Shown here one piece after another: positions 1 through 10,046 of a stretch of 64,000 bases of DNA. Origin of the DNA: Acidipila sp. (GTDB lineage: Bacteria; Acidobacteriota; Terriglobia; Acidiferrales; UBA7541); contig JAAFGT010000002.1 in assembly GCA_010365215.1 (NCBI GenBank), positions 62,001 through 126,000 of the forward strand, in the 5' to 3' direction. Position 1 is the stretch's first letter, and each line of letters begins with the position of its first letter. The position numbers were made by a program, and so were the translations under genes. The notes below the pieces were generated by a model. The model was not told where the DNA came from. It saw nothing but the letters and a program-made list of their open reading frames with translations, and searched no databases.

Positions 1-1
1 C

Positions 2-922
2 GGACTGACCTACACACTTGGTCGCATGACCGGCTCACCAAAGCACGGATGGGCGGTTTGGAGCGCTATGACCGTCCTGTTCCTTGCGGGCGTGCTCACT
101 GTCTTTTGGGCTGAGGCTCGCGGAAATCCGCTGCCTGCCGGCGTAGACCAAACTCCCAGCTCCCTGCAGGCGGGGGGAAATATGGAGGGCAAGGAAGTTC
201 GCTTCGGCATCGCGAACTCCGCTCTCTTCGCCACGGTTACCACAGATGCGAGTTGTGGCGCCGTCAACGGCATGCACGATTCTTTCACGCCCCTGGGCGG
301 CATGGTGCCGCTGGTCAACATCATGCTCGGAGAAGTGGTGTTCGGAGGCGTGGGATCTGGCCTGTATGGCATGTTGGTGTTCGTTATCCTGGCCGTTTTT
401 ATCGCCGGGTTGATGGTGGGAAGAACTCCCGAATATCTTGGCAAGAAAATCGAAGCCTTCGACGTGAAGATGGCCATGCTTTCCGTGCTGGTCTTCTCGC
501 TGGCCACGCTGGCGTTGCCGGCCATCGCCGCAGTCTCGCCAAGGTTTGGGACCTCCAGCATTTCGAACCCGGGCGCGCACGGCCTTTCACAAATTCTTTA
601 CGCCTACGTCTCCGCTACCGGCAACAACGGCTCGGCCTTCAATGGAATTAATTCCAACACCTTCTGGTACAACACCACGCTGGCCATCTCCATGCTTATG
701 GGCCGCTTCCTGGCGGTAATTCCTATTCTCGCGATTGCCGGCAATCTGGCGCGCAAAAAGATCTCTCCCCCCTCCTTGGGAGCTTTTCCAGTTACCACCC
801 CGCTTTTCACGATGCTTCTGGTTTCGACCGTAGTCGTCGTCGGAGCCCTCACATTCTTCCCCGTCTTGAGTTTGGGGCCGATTCTCGAACAGGTGCTCAT
901 GACCGCCGGGCGGAGCTTCTAA
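2..922 (+). CDS. kdpA: Potassium-transporting ATPase subunit KdpA (5' partial)
   Basis: This is the C-terminal half (about 306 residues) of KdpA, the K+-selective channel-like subunit of the KdpFABC pump in the inner membrane. The reading frame is open to the left edge, starting GLTYTLGRM, so the true start lies outside the window; the family is about 560-600 residues. Visible family motifs are the third selectivity loop ([15 protein letters not shown]), [25 protein letters not shown] and the fourth loop ([10 protein letters not shown]), interleaved with hydrophobic segments. It lies 8 bases before kdpB and is co-oriented with kdpB and kdpC. Because the 5' end is missing, neither kdpF nor the kdp promoter can be judged. 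Confidence 0.96.
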   Translation, partial: GLTYTLGRMTGSPKHGWAVWSAMTVLFLAGVLTVFWAEARGNPLPAGVDQTPSSLQAGGNMEGKEVRFGIANSALFATVTTDASCGAVNGMHDSFTPLGGMVPLVNIMLGEVVFGGVGSGLYGMLVFVILAVFIAGLMVGRTPEYLGKKIEAFDVKMAMLSVLVFSLATLALPAIAAVSPRFGTSSISNPGAHGLSQILYAYVSATGNNGSAFNGINSNTFWYNTTLAISMLMGRFLAVIPILAIAGNLARKKISPPSLGAFPVTTPLFTMLLVSTVVVVGALTFFPVLSLGPILEQVLMTAGRSF

Positions 923-930
923 GGTTAACG

Positions 931-2997
931 ATGGCAGCTCAATCCAAAGCGAAGACTGCATCTCTCAGCGACCCATCCATTGTCGGTCGTGCCGTGCTGG
1001 ACTCTTTTCGCAAACTTTCGCCGCGCCTCATGGCAAAGAATCCGGTGATGTTTGTGGTGGAGATTGGCGCGGTGATCACAACCGCCGAACTGGCGCACGA
1101 TTTTTGGGATCGCTCGCGGGGAATAGGTCCCGCTACAGGAATCGGCTTCGGGCTTCAGATCAGCTTGTGGCTCTGGTTCACGGTGCTCTTCGCAAATTTT
1201 GCCGAAGCCATGGCGGAAGGCCGCGGGAAGGCGCAAGCCGACACTCTACGGAAAGCGCGCTCGGAAACGACGGCGCATGTCATTAGAGCCAACGGCGCAA
1301 TCGAAGAAGTATCCAGTTCGAAGCTTCGCCTCAACGACATCGTGGTGGTTTCCGCCGGGGAGTTTATCCCGGGCGATGGAGACGTGATTGAAGGAGTGGC
1401 TTCCGTGGACGAATCCGCGATCACCGGCGAATCCGCCCCGGTGATCCGCGAATCGGGAGGAGACCGCTCGGCCGTCACCGGCGGCACGCGCGTGCTCTCC
1501 GACCAGATCAAAATCTGCATCAAATCCAATCCCGGCGAAACTTTTCTGGACCGCATGATCAAGCTCGTGGAAGGCGCTTCCCGCCAGAAGACTCCGAACG
1601 AGATTGCGCTGAATATTCTTCTAGCGGGATTGACCATCATTTTCCTGCTCGCCGTCGTGACCCTGGAGCCTTTCGCTATTTATTCCGGCGCGCCGCAGAC
1701 ATTATTCGTGCTGGTCTCTCTGCTGGTCTGCCTGATCCCCACGACCATCGGTGGTTTGCTTTCCGCCATCGGCATTGCCGGCATGGATCGATTAATTCAG
1801 CGCAACGTGCTGGCCATGTCGGGGCGCGCCGTGGAAGCGGCGGGGGACGTCGACACGCTGCTGCTCGATAAGACCGGGACCATCACCCTGGGCAATCGGC
1901 AAGCCACGGTGTTTACGCCTGCTCCAGGCGTTGATGAGAAACATCTCGCGCTGACCGCACAACTCGCCTCGCTCGCGGACGAAACACCCGAGGGGAGATC
2001 CATCGTTGTCCTGGCGAAAGAGCGGTACGGCCTGCGCGGCATTGAGCTTTCCGCCCAATCTCCGCTTTTCATCCCTTTTTCCGCGCACACTAGAATGTCC
2101 GGAGTGGATCTGGACGGCGAAGAGATTCGCAAGGGCGCTCCGGATGCCATTAAGCGTTACATTCAGGAGCGCGGAAACAAAATTTCCTCCGAAGTGGAAG
2201 AAATCGTCAAGTCCATTGCCAACTCGGGCGGCACACCGTTGCTGGTGGCGCGTAACCGCATCGTGCTGGGCGTCATTCACCTCGAGGACATCGTCAAAGG
2301 CGGAATGAAGGAGCGATTCGAACATCTGCGCGCTATGGGGATTCGCACGATGATGATTACCGGCGACAACCCCTTGACCGCCGCGGCCATCGCCAAACAG
2401 GCCGGCGTGGACGGTTTTCTTGCGGAAGCGAAACCGGAAGAAAAGATGGCGCTGATCAAGAGCGAACAGGCCAAGGGCAAACTCGTGGCAATGACCGGAG
2501 ACGGCACTAACGATGCTCCGGCGCTGGCCCAAGCCGACGTCGGCGTAGCCATGAACACCGGCACCCAGGCCGCGAAAGAAGCTGGAAATATGATCGACCT
2601 CGACTCCAATCCCACCAAGCTCATCGAGATCGTCGAGATCGGCAAACAGTTGCTGATTACGCGGGGCGCACTGACGACATTTTCCGTGGCCAACGATGTG
2701 GCCAAGTATTTCGCTATTATTCCCGCCATGTTCGCGGCGGCCTTCCCGCAGCTCGGAGTACTCAACGTTATGCGGCTGCACACGCCGCAGTCCGCCGTCC
2801 TATCGGCGGTGATCTTCAATGCCCTGATTATCGTGGCGTTAATTCCGCTGGCCCTTCGTGGGGTCCGCTATCGCGCCGCGGGAGCGGAAGCGCTACTGCG
2901 CCGGAATCTTTTGATTTACGGACTGGGCGGGATTGTTTCGCCTTTCGTAGGCATCAAGATAATCGATATCCTGATTACAAGTCTTCATTGGGCGTGA
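931..2997 (+). CDS. kdpB: Potassium-transporting P-type ATPase subunit KdpB
   Basis: Catalytic P-type ATPase subunit that hydrolyses ATP to drive K+ uptake through KdpA. At 688 residues it has normal family length. The phosphorylation motif DKTGTIT places the acceptor Asp at residue 313. The actuator motif TGES is at 165-168; its Ser corresponds to the residue phosphorylated for inhibition in E. coli KdpB. The hinge motif [18 protein letters not shown] and the KdpB-type membrane segment [20 protein letters not shown] are present. It starts at an ATG 8 bases after kdpA and ends 9 bases before kdpC, so the three are probably one transcript. No defect is visible. Confidence 0.98.
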   Translation: MAAQSKAKTASLSDPSIVGRAVLDSFRKLSPRLMAKNPVMFVVEIGAVITTAELAHDFWDRSRGIGPATGIGFGLQISLWLWFTVLFANFAEAMAEGRGKAQADTLRKARSETTAHVIRANGAIEEVSSSKLRLNDIVVVSAGEFIPGDGDVIEGVASVDESAITGESAPVIRESGGDRSAVTGGTRVLSDQIKICIKSNPGETFLDRMIKLVEGASRQKTPNEIALNILLAGLTIIFLLAVVTLEPFAIYSGAPQTLFVLVSLLVCLIPTTIGGLLSAIGIAGMDRLIQRNVLAMSGRAVEAAGDVDTLLLDKTGTITLGNRQATVFTPAPGVDEKHLALTAQLASLADETPEGRSIVVLAKERYGLRGIELSAQSPLFIPFSAHTRMSGVDLDGEEIRKGAPDAIKRYIQERGNKISSEVEEIVKSIANSGGTPLLVARNRIVLGVIHLEDIVKGGMKERFEHLRAMGIRTMMITGDNPLTAAAIAKQAGVDGFLAEAKPEEKMALIKSEQAKGKLVAMTGDGTNDAPALAQADVGVAMNTGTQAAKEAGNMIDLDSNPTKLIEIVEIGKQLLITRGALTTFSVANDVAKYFAIIPAMFAAAFPQLGVLNVMRLHTPQSAVLSAVIFNALIIVALIPLALRGVRYRAAGAEALLRRNLLIYGLGGIVSPFVGIKIIDILITSLHWA

Positions 2998-3006
2998 GAT
3001 CGAGCC

Positions 3007-3582
3007 ATGAAAAATAATCTGTTGATTGCCATGCGTATGACCCTGGTGACCACGCTGTTGTTTGGGTTGATTTATCCCCTGGCGGTCACCGGCCTGGCGC
3101 AACTACTCTTCCCCGGCCAGGCCAATGGTGAGCTAATCCAGAAAGGCGGCAAGCTCATCGGTTCGCGCCTGCTCGGACAGGCTTTCTCAGCGCCCGGCTA
3201 CTTCCGCTCTCGCCCGTCATTCGCGGGCACCGGCTACGATGGCGGGTCGAGCGGCGGATCCAACCTGGGGCCGACAAACAAAATTTTAATCAGCAGAGTG
3301 CAAGTCGAAGTCGCGCGGTTGAAAGCCGAGAATCCCGGCGTGCCTGTCCCCGTGGATCTGGTAACCGCGTCAGGGTCGGGCCTCGATCCACACATTACCC
3401 CCGCCGCAGCGGAATTTCAGGTACCGCGCGTCGCACGCGAGCGCCGGGCCAGTGAAGCAGACATTCGCGCGGTGGTGACTCGCCACTCGCTAGGCCGCCA
3501 GTTTGGATTTCTGGGCGAACCCCGAGTGAACGTTCTTGAGCTTAACCTCGATCTGGATGCTGCTTACCCGTCGAGTCGCTAA
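3007..3582 (+). CDS. kdpC: Potassium-transporting ATPase subunit KdpC
   Basis: KdpC is the single-span accessory subunit that stabilises the KdpFABC complex. The protein has 191 residues, one hydrophobic segment near residues 10-32, then a periplasmic domain with the family motifs [29 protein letters not shown] and [21 protein letters not shown]. The last gene of the kdp structural operon, it converges on kdpE, with 44 bases between the two stop codons and no clear hairpin terminator there. Confidence 0.97.
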   Translation: MKNNLLIAMRMTLVTTLLFGLIYPLAVTGLAQLLFPGQANGELIQKGGKLIGSRLLGQAFSAPGYFRSRPSFAGTGYDGGSSGGSNLGPTNKILISRVQVEVARLKAENPGVPVPVDLVTASGSGLDPHITPAAAEFQVPRVARERRASEADIRAVVTRHSLGRQFGFLGEPRVNVLELNLDLDAAYPSSR

Positions 3583-3626
3583 CGGAATCCTGGCCACCCC
3601 AGAGTTGTTCAACCAACACCCGCTAA

Positions 3627-4343
3627 TCAATTCTGACCTGTGCCTGTAATCCGCGCGTCGGAGGGCAGCACGAACCGGTAGCCAACCCATGGCTCCGTCT
3701 GAATATATTGCGGGTTTCCCGGATCCGATTCGATCTTCTTGCGGAGCTGATTAATCACCACGCGCAGGGTTTCCGCGCCGTCGCCGTAATCCGGACCCCA
3801 CACAGCTTGCAACAGCCGGCGATGCGAAATGGGCTTGCCGTGATGGCGCACAAGTTCACGAAGCAGGTCAAATTCCTTGGGAGTGAGATGGACCAGCTTT
3901 CCGCTCACGAGGACTAAACGCTTCTCGAAATCGACGCTCAGCTCTTTTCCGGCGACGACCACAGATACCTCGCCACTCGATACGCGGCGAAGCGCAGCGC
4001 GGATGCGGGCGAGAAGTTCCTGGATGCCGAACGGCTTAACCACGTAATCGTCAGCCCCGGCGTCGAGCGCGCGCACTTTATCTTTTTCGGCGCTGCGTAC
4101 CGTCAGCATGATGATGGGCACGTCCGAGCCGCTGCGTATCTCCCGGCAGGTCTCTAGGCCATCCATCACCGGCATATTCATGTCCAGGAGCACCAGCGCA
4201 GGCCGCTCACCACGAATCAACTCAAGCGCTGCCTGGCCATCAGCAGCTTCCATTACCGCATATCCCTGCGCGGTAAGCGTAGTACGAATTACCCGGCGAA
4301 TCTGCGGCTCGTCGTCCACAATCAGAATGGTCGCCGGATTCAT
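3627..4343 (-). CDS. kdpE: Two-component response regulator KdpE (OmpR family)
   Basis: Cytoplasmic DNA-binding response regulator, 238 residues. The receiver domain (about 1-120) has the acidic pair DDE at 10-12, the phosphoacceptor Asp54 in LVLLDMNMP and the conserved Lys in VVKPFG. A winged-helix OmpR/PhoB output domain follows (about 135-230; HLTPKEFDLLRELVRHHGKP, VVINQLRKKIE). Its ATG overlaps the stop codon of the upstream sensor kinase in an ATGA, implying translational coupling. The family activates kdpFABC under K+ limitation; the convergent kdpABC genes are the obvious target. Confidence 0.95.
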   Translation of the reverse strand: MNPATILIVDDEPQIRRVIRTTLTAQGYAVMEAADGQAALELIRGERPALVLLDMNMPVMDGLETCREIRSGSDVPIIMLTVRSAEKDKVRALDAGADDYVVKPFGIQELLARIRAALRRVSSGEVSVVVAGKELSVDFEKRLVLVSGKLVHLTPKEFDLLRELVRHHGKPISHRRLLQAVWGPDYGDGAETLRVVINQLRKKIESDPGNPQYIQTEPWVGYRFVLPSDARITGTGQN

Positions 4344-5797
4344 CGCGGTTCCCGGCGTCCAGGATCGACTGGCAGGGTGAAGTAAAAAACAGACCCGTGA
4401 CCCAGTTGACTGGTCACATTGATACTGCCTCCGTGCGCTTCGACGATGGCTTTGGCAATCGGCAGGCCCATTCCCGTTCCCTGTACCAAGTAACGCTGGC
4501 CCTTGCCACGGTAAAACTTGTCAAAAATAAGACCCAACTCGATATCTTCGACTCCCGGCCCGCGGTCCGCCACGCCGACAGTTATAAAGTTGCCGCTGAT
4601 CTCCGCGGAGATGGTGATGGGTTGATCTTTCGAAGAGTAGGCATCGGCATTTTCAATCAAGCGCACCAGAACATCTTTCACGCGCGAATGATCAGCACGG
4701 ACCAACGGAAGCTCCGCGGAAACTTCCACGCGAATGTGCCGATCGCCCAATGCTCCCTTGCAGTGTTGCAAAGCGGAGGCAACGATTTCCGAAACGGATT
4801 GCGCCTCAAGCTGCAATTCGAATTCGCCGGCGTCAAGGCGGGCCATCTCGGCGGCATCTCCGACCAAACGGTTCAGCCGGTCGCATTCCTCGTTGATTAC
4901 CGTGAGTAGTTCGTGGCGCTGCATTTCGCTATTTTCGGCCGTGGACAGCAGGCTGGTGACCGCTGCCTTGATCGAGGTCAGCGGCGTGCGAAAATCGTGC
5001 GTCACCGAGTCGAGCAACGCGGATTTCAGCCGTTCACCTTCACGCGTCGCCTCCGTCTTACCGAGATCTTCCACCGCCCGCGCGCGTTCAAACGAGATGG
5101 CAATCATCGTGCCCAGCGCTTCCAAAGTTTGGCGCGAGAGCAGCCTTCCGGAAATGCCTATACTTCCGATCGACCGCGTTCCCATGCGCACCGGGGCAAA
5201 GGATAGACTGCGGCTGGCGTCCAGATGCGCGTCCTCTCGTGCCGTAGCCTGTTTCATTTCTTCCTCATCGATGTGCGCCGCGCTCCCGGAATGATAAAAT
5301 TTGTTCTTGTTAGCCAGATAGAGCGAAGCCGCGCCCACTTCAAAAGTCTCCACGATGTGATTGGGGATGAAATTAAGCAAGGTGATGACGTTCCCTGAAA
5401 CCAGCAGCTGCTGGCTGAACAGGTACAGGCGCTCGATCTCCTTGCGGCGCTGTTGCGCTGCTTCCGCCTGATTCCGTGCGCGCGTAGCCAACTGACTGGC
5501 GATCAGCGATGTGGCCAGAAATACGAATAGCGCCACCCAATTCTGAGGATCGGTGACGGTAAATGCACCGACCGGCGGCAGAAAATAGTAATTGAACGCC
5601 AGCACCGCGGCGACAGACATGATGGCCGAGACAGTGAAGCCCCAAAACGCGGAAACTGCTAAGATTGCCAGCAGAAACGTCAGCGCAACTGTGGTTTGAT
5701 TGACCGGAAGAATTCGACGGTAAGCGAACGTAATCCCCAGGATGATTCCCAGCGACAAAAGCACTTGCAGCCCGCGGTTCGGAAACCGGCTAAACAC
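4340..5797 (-). CDS. kdpD: Sensor histidine kinase, C-terminal half of a split KdpD
   Basis: Membrane histidine kinase of 485 residues corresponding to the C-terminal half of KdpD. It has a DUF4118-type membrane region (about 8-105, with motif NYYFLPPVGAFTV), a GAF-like linker (about 125-240), the HisKA box SVTHDFRTPLTS with phosphoacceptor His267, and a HATPase domain with N box LIENADAY, G1 ADRGPGV and G2 GTGMGLPIAKAIVEAHGG. The N-terminal P-loop and USP domains of full-length KdpD (about 900 residues) are absent and encoded by the divergent neighbour. The start codon is GTG with no strong Shine-Dalgarno. It is coupled to kdpE by a 4-base overlap. Confidence 0.93.
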   Translation of the reverse strand: MFSRFPNRGLQVLLSLGIILGITFAYRRILPVNQTTVALTFLLAILAVSAFWGFTVSAIMSVAAVLAFNYYFLPPVGAFTVTDPQNWVALFVFLATSLIASQLATRARNQAEAAQQRRKEIERLYLFSQQLLVSGNVITLLNFIPNHIVETFEVGAASLYLANKNKFYHSGSAAHIDEEEMKQATAREDAHLDASRSLSFAPVRMGTRSIGSIGISGRLLSRQTLEALGTMIAISFERARAVEDLGKTEATREGERLKSALLDSVTHDFRTPLTSIKAAVTSLLSTAENSEMQRHELLTVINEECDRLNRLVGDAAEMARLDAGEFELQLEAQSVSEIVASALQHCKGALGDRHIRVEVSAELPLVRADHSRVKDVLVRLIENADAYSSKDQPITISAEISGNFITVGVADRGPGVEDIELGLIFDKFYRGKGQRYLVQGTGMGLPIAKAIVEAHGGSINVTSQLGHGSVFYFTLPVDPGRREPR

Positions 5798-5840
5798 AGG
5801 GGTATTCTAGCGCAGCCAGCCCCAGGGTAATGGAACATAG

Positions 5841-6968
5841 ATGACGCCAAAGAAACCCGAAGACTGGCTGGAAAAAGCCACTCCGCCGGAGAAGACCAAG
5901 GGTATCTTCAAACTTTTTTTGGGTTATGCGCCAGGCGTTGGGAAGACCTACGCCATGTTGAGCGAAGGCATCCGCCGTCATAGCCGGGGCGAAGATGTTG
6001 TGATCGCCGTGGTGGAAACGCACGGCCGCAAAGCCATCTTCGAACTGGCCCAGCAACTGGAAACACTTCCCCGTAAGAAGATCGAATACAAGGGCACCGT
6101 CTTTGAGGAGATGAACGTCGACGCCATCATCGCCCGCCATCCGCATGTCGTCCTTGTGGATGAGCTCGCTCATACCAATATTCCCGGCAGCAAGCACCGC
6201 AAGCGTTACGAAGATATTCAGGAAATCCTCGCGGCCAGGATCGACGTTCTTTCCACCCTCAATATTCAGCACATGGAAAGCCTGGCGCCCACGGTGCGAA
6301 CCATCACCGGCATCACTGTCCGCGAGACCGTTCCCGACTGGGTTCCGTTGACGGCCAATGAAACGGTGATGGTGGACCTGACTCCGGAAGCCCTGCAGAA
6401 CCGCATGGAACGCGGCGACGTTTACACCACGGACAAAGTCGGGCAGGCCTTGCAGAACTTTTTCCGGCGCGGCAATCTGATTGCCTTGCGCGAACTCGCT
6501 CTCCGTCATGTAGCCGAGCACGTGGATCGCAGCCTCGAGTCTTACATGTCGGCCAAGGAAATCGAAGCCAATTGGACGGTGCGGGAGAGGCTGGCGGTCT
6601 GCGTAAGCTCCAACCCGACGGCGCAGTACCTGACTGCGCGCGGCGCGCGCATGGCCCGGCGGCTCGATGCCGAGCTGTATGTAGTTTCCGTGGATAGCGG
6701 CATTAAAGAGACAGAAGCCGACCGCAAGGCGCTGGAAGCGAATCTGCGTTTCGCGGAGAGCCTGGGCGCAAAAATTGTTCGCCTCAAGGGCCGCAGCGTC
6801 GCGGATGCGGTGGCGGATTTTGTCCGCGAGAAGCACATCACCCAGGTAATTTTTGGCCGCACGGCGGTGAAGGGCCTGCGCAAGTACCTCTACCTCTCGG
6901 CCGTGTATCGATTTTTGCGCGAAGCGCCGTCAGTGGACGTACATATTGTCACCCACGAAGGCGCATGA
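5841..6968 (+). CDS. Stand-alone KdpD N-terminal sensor protein (P-loop plus USP)
   Basis: This 375-residue soluble protein matches the N-terminal cytoplasmic part of KdpD. The KdpD sensor domain (about 20-230) carries Walker A GYAPGVGKT at 28-36 and Walker B VVLVDELAHTN with D107/E108. A universal-stress-protein-like domain follows (about 245-375; ERLAVCVSSNPTAQYLTARG, IIFGRTA-like VIFGRTAVKGLRKY). There is no transmembrane or kinase domain. Its start lies 43 bases from the GTG of the divergent kinase half, so the two probably share a short bidirectional control region. It likely modulates that kinase in trans, which is inference from the domain split. Confidence 0.92.
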   Translation: MTPKKPEDWLEKATPPEKTKGIFKLFLGYAPGVGKTYAMLSEGIRRHSRGEDVVIAVVETHGRKAIFELAQQLETLPRKKIEYKGTVFEEMNVDAIIARHPHVVLVDELAHTNIPGSKHRKRYEDIQEILAARIDVLSTLNIQHMESLAPTVRTITGITVRETVPDWVPLTANETVMVDLTPEALQNRMERGDVYTTDKVGQALQNFFRRGNLIALRELALRHVAEHVDRSLESYMSAKEIEANWTVRERLAVCVSSNPTAQYLTARGARMARRLDAELYVVSVDSGIKETEADRKALEANLRFAESLGAKIVRLKGRSVADAVADFVREKHITQVIFGRTAVKGLRKYLYLSAVYRFLREAPSVDVHIVTHEGA

Positions 6969-7095
6969 CATTTCTGTCCGGCCTCAGCCCGGCTGTGATG
7001 CTGGACGACGAGATTTATCTGGTGTATACACGCGAAAAGACGGCAAAACTCGTGTTCGGTCTTATCGCAATGTTCAAAGGGGCTAGCCACACGCA

Positions 7096-8400
7096 ATGCG
7101 CATAACCCAGGACTGGCGCAGCATGTCACGACGCTCCGCACTCAGGTTGTTGGGCGCCGCGGGGGCGAGCTTCGGATTCAGCGCAACTCTGCGCTCTGCT
7201 ACAACTCCTCCTCAAGAATCAACGATGCCGCCGGCACTTCCCGGGTCCACCGGGCCGGGCCCCAATCCGTACTGGAATTCAGTTGGAATGTATGTCAACG
7301 AGCCCCAGAAGGCTCCGCTCCTGCTTCTTACCGATCGTCCCGTTCAGCTCGAAACACCTCGGCACTACTTCGCCACGGCGTTTACTCCGAACGACGCATT
7401 TTACGTTCGATGGCACTTGGACGGAATTCCTAACGCGATTGATTTGAAAAACTGGCGTTTGCGCATCGATGGAAACGTGACCAAAGCGCTTTCCTTCAGC
7501 CTGCCGGATTTGATGCGCAAATTTCCTGCGCAGACCGTCGCCGCGGTCAATCAATGTTCGGGCAATAGTCGCAGCCGCTTCCAGCCTCGTGTCCCTGGCG
7601 GCCAATGGGGCAATGGCGCCATGGGCAATGCCAAGTGGACCGGCGTTCGGCTTAGCACATTGCTTAGCGCTGCCGGCATGAAGAGCGGTTCCCTCCAAGT
7701 GCAGTTTCAAGGGCTGGATACAGGCATGGGCCCCGAAGGCTACGGGTCCAAAGCCTTTCTAAAATCGCTCGCCGTCACAAATCCGGTTTTAGAGGATTGC
7801 CTCATCGCCTACGCCATGAACGGTGAGCCGTTGCCTCTGTTGAATGGCTTCCCCGTGCGGCTGGTTGTGCCCGGATATTTCGCCACTTACTGGATGAAAT
7901 GCCTGACGTGGATCCGCGTCTTGGATAAACAGGATGAGAATTTCTGGGTAAAAACAGCGTACCGCATTCCGGACACTCCGCGCGGTGCCACTACGCCTAA
8001 AGAGGTGAAGGCTGGAACTGTAAAAACAGTTCCCATTCATCGCATGCCAGTTCGCTCGTTCCTTATTTCTCCCGATGGTGGATCGAAGATTCCTGCCGGG
8101 ATGGACGTAATCCTTCGCGGCATTGCATTCAGTGGATACGGCCGAGTTAACGAGCTGGAGGTTTCAGACAACGATGGCAAGACCTGGCTGCCGGCGCAGC
8201 TCGGCGAAGACTTCGGGGCATATTCCTTCCGCACCTGGGAATTCCGCTGGACCGCAAAAAAACCAGGGCGCTATTTTATAAGTGTCCGTGCTACTGACAA
8301 AACGGGAAACATACAACCCGATGAACCCGTCTGGAATCCGGGAGGTTACCTGTGGAACCGCATCGAGCGGCAGGAAATCACGGTTGGAGTGGCTGAATGA
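7096..8400 (+). CDS. Sulfite dehydrogenase-type molybdopterin oxidoreductase (SorA-like)
   Basis: Periplasmic molybdenum-cofactor enzyme of the sulfite oxidase family, 434 residues. The N-terminus carries a Tat-type signal (SRRSALRLLG at 11-20, then a hydrophobic stretch). The cofactor Cys is C154 in AAVNQCSGNSR, followed by the family pattern GGQWGNGAMGNAKWTGV. The C-terminal part has the Mo-co dimerisation fold (DGGSKIPAG...RGIAFSGYGRVNELEVSDNDGKTW). An alternative ATG lies at 7123, just before the Tat motif. It overlaps the following c-type cytochrome gene by 4 bases, matching the SorA-SorB arrangement of sulfite:cytochrome c oxidoreductases. The substrate is inferred from the family. Confidence 0.88.
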   Translation: MRITQDWRSMSRRSALRLLGAAGASFGFSATLRSATTPPQESTMPPALPGSTGPGPNPYWNSVGMYVNEPQKAPLLLLTDRPVQLETPRHYFATAFTPNDAFYVRWHLDGIPNAIDLKNWRLRIDGNVTKALSFSLPDLMRKFPAQTVAAVNQCSGNSRSRFQPRVPGGQWGNGAMGNAKWTGVRLSTLLSAAGMKSGSLQVQFQGLDTGMGPEGYGSKAFLKSLAVTNPVLEDCLIAYAMNGEPLPLLNGFPVRLVVPGYFATYWMKCLTWIRVLDKQDENFWVKTAYRIPDTPRGATTPKEVKAGTVKTVPIHRMPVRSFLISPDGGSKIPAGMDVILRGIAFSGYGRVNELEVSDNDGKTWLPAQLGEDFGAYSFRTWEFRWTAKKPGRYFISVRATDKTGNIQPDEPVWNPGGYLWNRIERQEITVGVAE

Positions 8401-8822
8401 AAAGACCGAGATCCACGAAACGGCTAAGACTTGGCCTTTTAGTCGGAACGACTTCCGCTCTCCTTGCGGCTGGCACGGCCGGCATTCTCTGTGCCCAGAG
8501 CCGCTATGGCAATTACGCACCGGCGGCCCTTGGACAGCTCGACCAAGCAGTGCCACAGGCCTTGCGGGAAGACTCCACCTTTAGCGTTTCTGCATTCCCG
8601 CTCTATCCCTCGGAACTGGCTGCGGGAGAGGGCCAGCAAGAAACCAACATATTCTGCGGTCAGTGCCACAGCACACGCTATATCACTACGCAACCGCCGC
8701 TTTCGTCAGCCGCCTGGGAGGCCGTGGTCAGCAAGATGCGGAAGACTTATGGTGCAGGCATCCCGGAATCCGCGGCACAGAAGATCGTGCAGTATTTGAA
8801 AATCCACTATTCGCCAAAATAG
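8397..8822 (+). CDS. c-type cytochrome subunit of sulfite dehydrogenase (SorB-like)
   Basis: Small exported monohaem cytochrome c of 141 residues. It has a basic N-terminus and a hydrophobic export segment (about 10-33), then the haem attachment motif CGQCH at 87-91. The downstream region GAGIPESAAQKIVQYLKIHYS is typical of the short SorB-type cytochromes. Its ATG overlaps the stop of the molybdoenzyme gene (ATGA at 8397-8400), so the two are co-translated. It probably accepts electrons from the Mo centre and passes them to the respiratory chain. The gene ends 30 bases from the convergent dehydrogenase gene. Confidence 0.87.
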   Translation: MKRPRSTKRLRLGLLVGTTSALLAAGTAGILCAQSRYGNYAPAALGQLDQAVPQALREDSTFSVSAFPLYPSELAAGEGQQETNIFCGQCHSTRYITTQPPLSSAAWEAVVSKMRKTYGAGIPESAAQKIVQYLKIHYSPK

Positions 8823-8852
8823 AACAGGAATATGCCGCGTCGCGGCTTTCCA

Positions 8853-10046
8853 TTAGTTTTTAGAAATCATGCTGTGCGGATCCAGCACGAATTTCTTGGC
8901 CGCACCTTTGTCGAAGTCCTTGTAGCCGCGCGGTGCGTCGTCCAGGCGAATCACTTCTACGTTCACTGCCTTGGCGATGTGAATCTTGCCGTACAGAATC
9001 GCCTGCATCAGCTTCCGGTTGTATTTCATCACTGGACACTGACCAGTGGTGAATACGTGTGATTTTGCCCAGCCCAGACCGATGCGGATACTGAGCCTGC
9101 CCTCTTTGGCGTGCGCGTCCACTCCGCCAGGATCGCCAGTGACGTAGAGGCCGGGTATGCCCAACGCGCCCGCAGCGCGCGTGATCTCCATCAGGGAATT
9201 GAGCACTGTCGCAGGCGCTTCGTGCGAAGAATCTCCGCCGTGTCCGCGAGCCTCAAAACCCACGCAGTCCACTCCGCAATCGACTTCAGGGATTCCCAGA
9301 ATTCCGTCGATCTGCTCGGCCACCGTGGCCTTCTTCGATATATCAACCGTCTCGCAGCCAAAGCTTCGCGCCTGCGCCAGTCGTTCCGGAATTAAGTCGC
9401 CCACGATTACGCACGCCGCACCGAGCAGATGGCACGCCGCTGCACAGGCAAGTCCCACCGGGCCTGCTCCGGCGACATATACCGTAGAACCTGTTCCCAC
9501 TCCCGCGCTCACCGCCCCGTGATAGCCGGTGGGAAGAATGTCGGATAAGCACGTCAGATCCCGGATCTTTTCCATGGCCCGAGCCTTGTCTGGAAATTTG
9601 AGCAGGTTGAAATCCGCATAAGGAACCATAACGTACTCGGCCTGCCCTCCAATCCACCCACCCATGTCCACATACCCGTAAGCCGCGCCCGGGCGAGCAG
9701 GATTCACATTCAGGCAGACGCCCGTGGCGCGTTCCTTGCAATTCCTGCAGCGGCCGCAGGCAATGTTGAAGGGGACCGATACCAGATCACCTTTCTTGAT
9801 GTACTCGACGTCGCGGCCAGCTTCAATCACCTCGCCGGTGATTTCGTGTCCCAGGATAATTCCCTTGGGCGCCGTGGTCCTGCCGCGAACCATGTGCTGG
9901 TCGCTTCCACAAATGTTCGTCGAGACGATTTTGAGAATGACGCCGTGTTCGCACTTTCGATTGCCCAGCGCCAGCTTGGGGTAGTCGATGCTCTGCACTT
10001 CCACTTTGCCTGGACCCATGTAGGCAACACCACGATTGCTGGCCAT
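8853..10046 (-). CDS. fdhA: Zinc-dependent formaldehyde dehydrogenase, glutathione-independent type
   Basis: Medium-chain zinc alcohol dehydrogenase of 397 residues that closely resembles glutathione-independent formaldehyde dehydrogenase (Pseudomonas putida type). Catalytic zinc ligands are C46 (NICGSD) and H67 (GHE). The structural zinc site has the four cysteines C97, C100, C103 and C111. The Rossmann motif is GAGPVGLACA. Long insertions such as YGYVDMGGWIGGQAEYVMVP and the VDCGVDCVGFEARGHG segment are characteristic of this subgroup. A good AAGGAGA ribosome site precedes the ATG. It likely oxidises formaldehyde to formate with NAD. No C1 neighbours are present, so the physiological aldehyde is uncertain. 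Confidence 0.88.
   Translation of the reverse strand: MASNRGVAYMGPGKVEVQSIDYPKLALGNRKCEHGVILKIVSTNICGSDQHMVRGRTTAPKGIILGHEITGEVIEAGRDVEYIKKGDLVSVPFNIACGRCRNCKERATGVCLNVNPARPGAAYGYVDMGGWIGGQAEYVMVPYADFNLLKFPDKARAMEKIRDLTCLSDILPTGYHGAVSAGVGTGSTVYVAGAGPVGLACAAACHLLGAACVIVGDLIPERLAQARSFGCETVDISKKATVAEQIDGILGIPEVDCGVDCVGFEARGHGGDSSHEAPATVLNSLMEITRAAGALGIPGLYVTGDPGGVDAHAKEGRLSIRIGLGWAKSHVFTTGQCPVMKYNRKLMQAILYGKIHIAKAVNVEVIRLDDAPRGYKDFDKGAAKKFVLDPHSMISKN

Noticed and set aside
1792-2781. 329-codon open frame on the minus strand
   Set aside because: It is antisense to kdpB, which carries the full set of P-type ATPase motifs.
5790-6836. 348-codon open frame on the minus strand
   Set aside because: It is antisense to the KdpD N-terminal gene with clear Walker motifs, and it would overlap the start of the divergent kinase.
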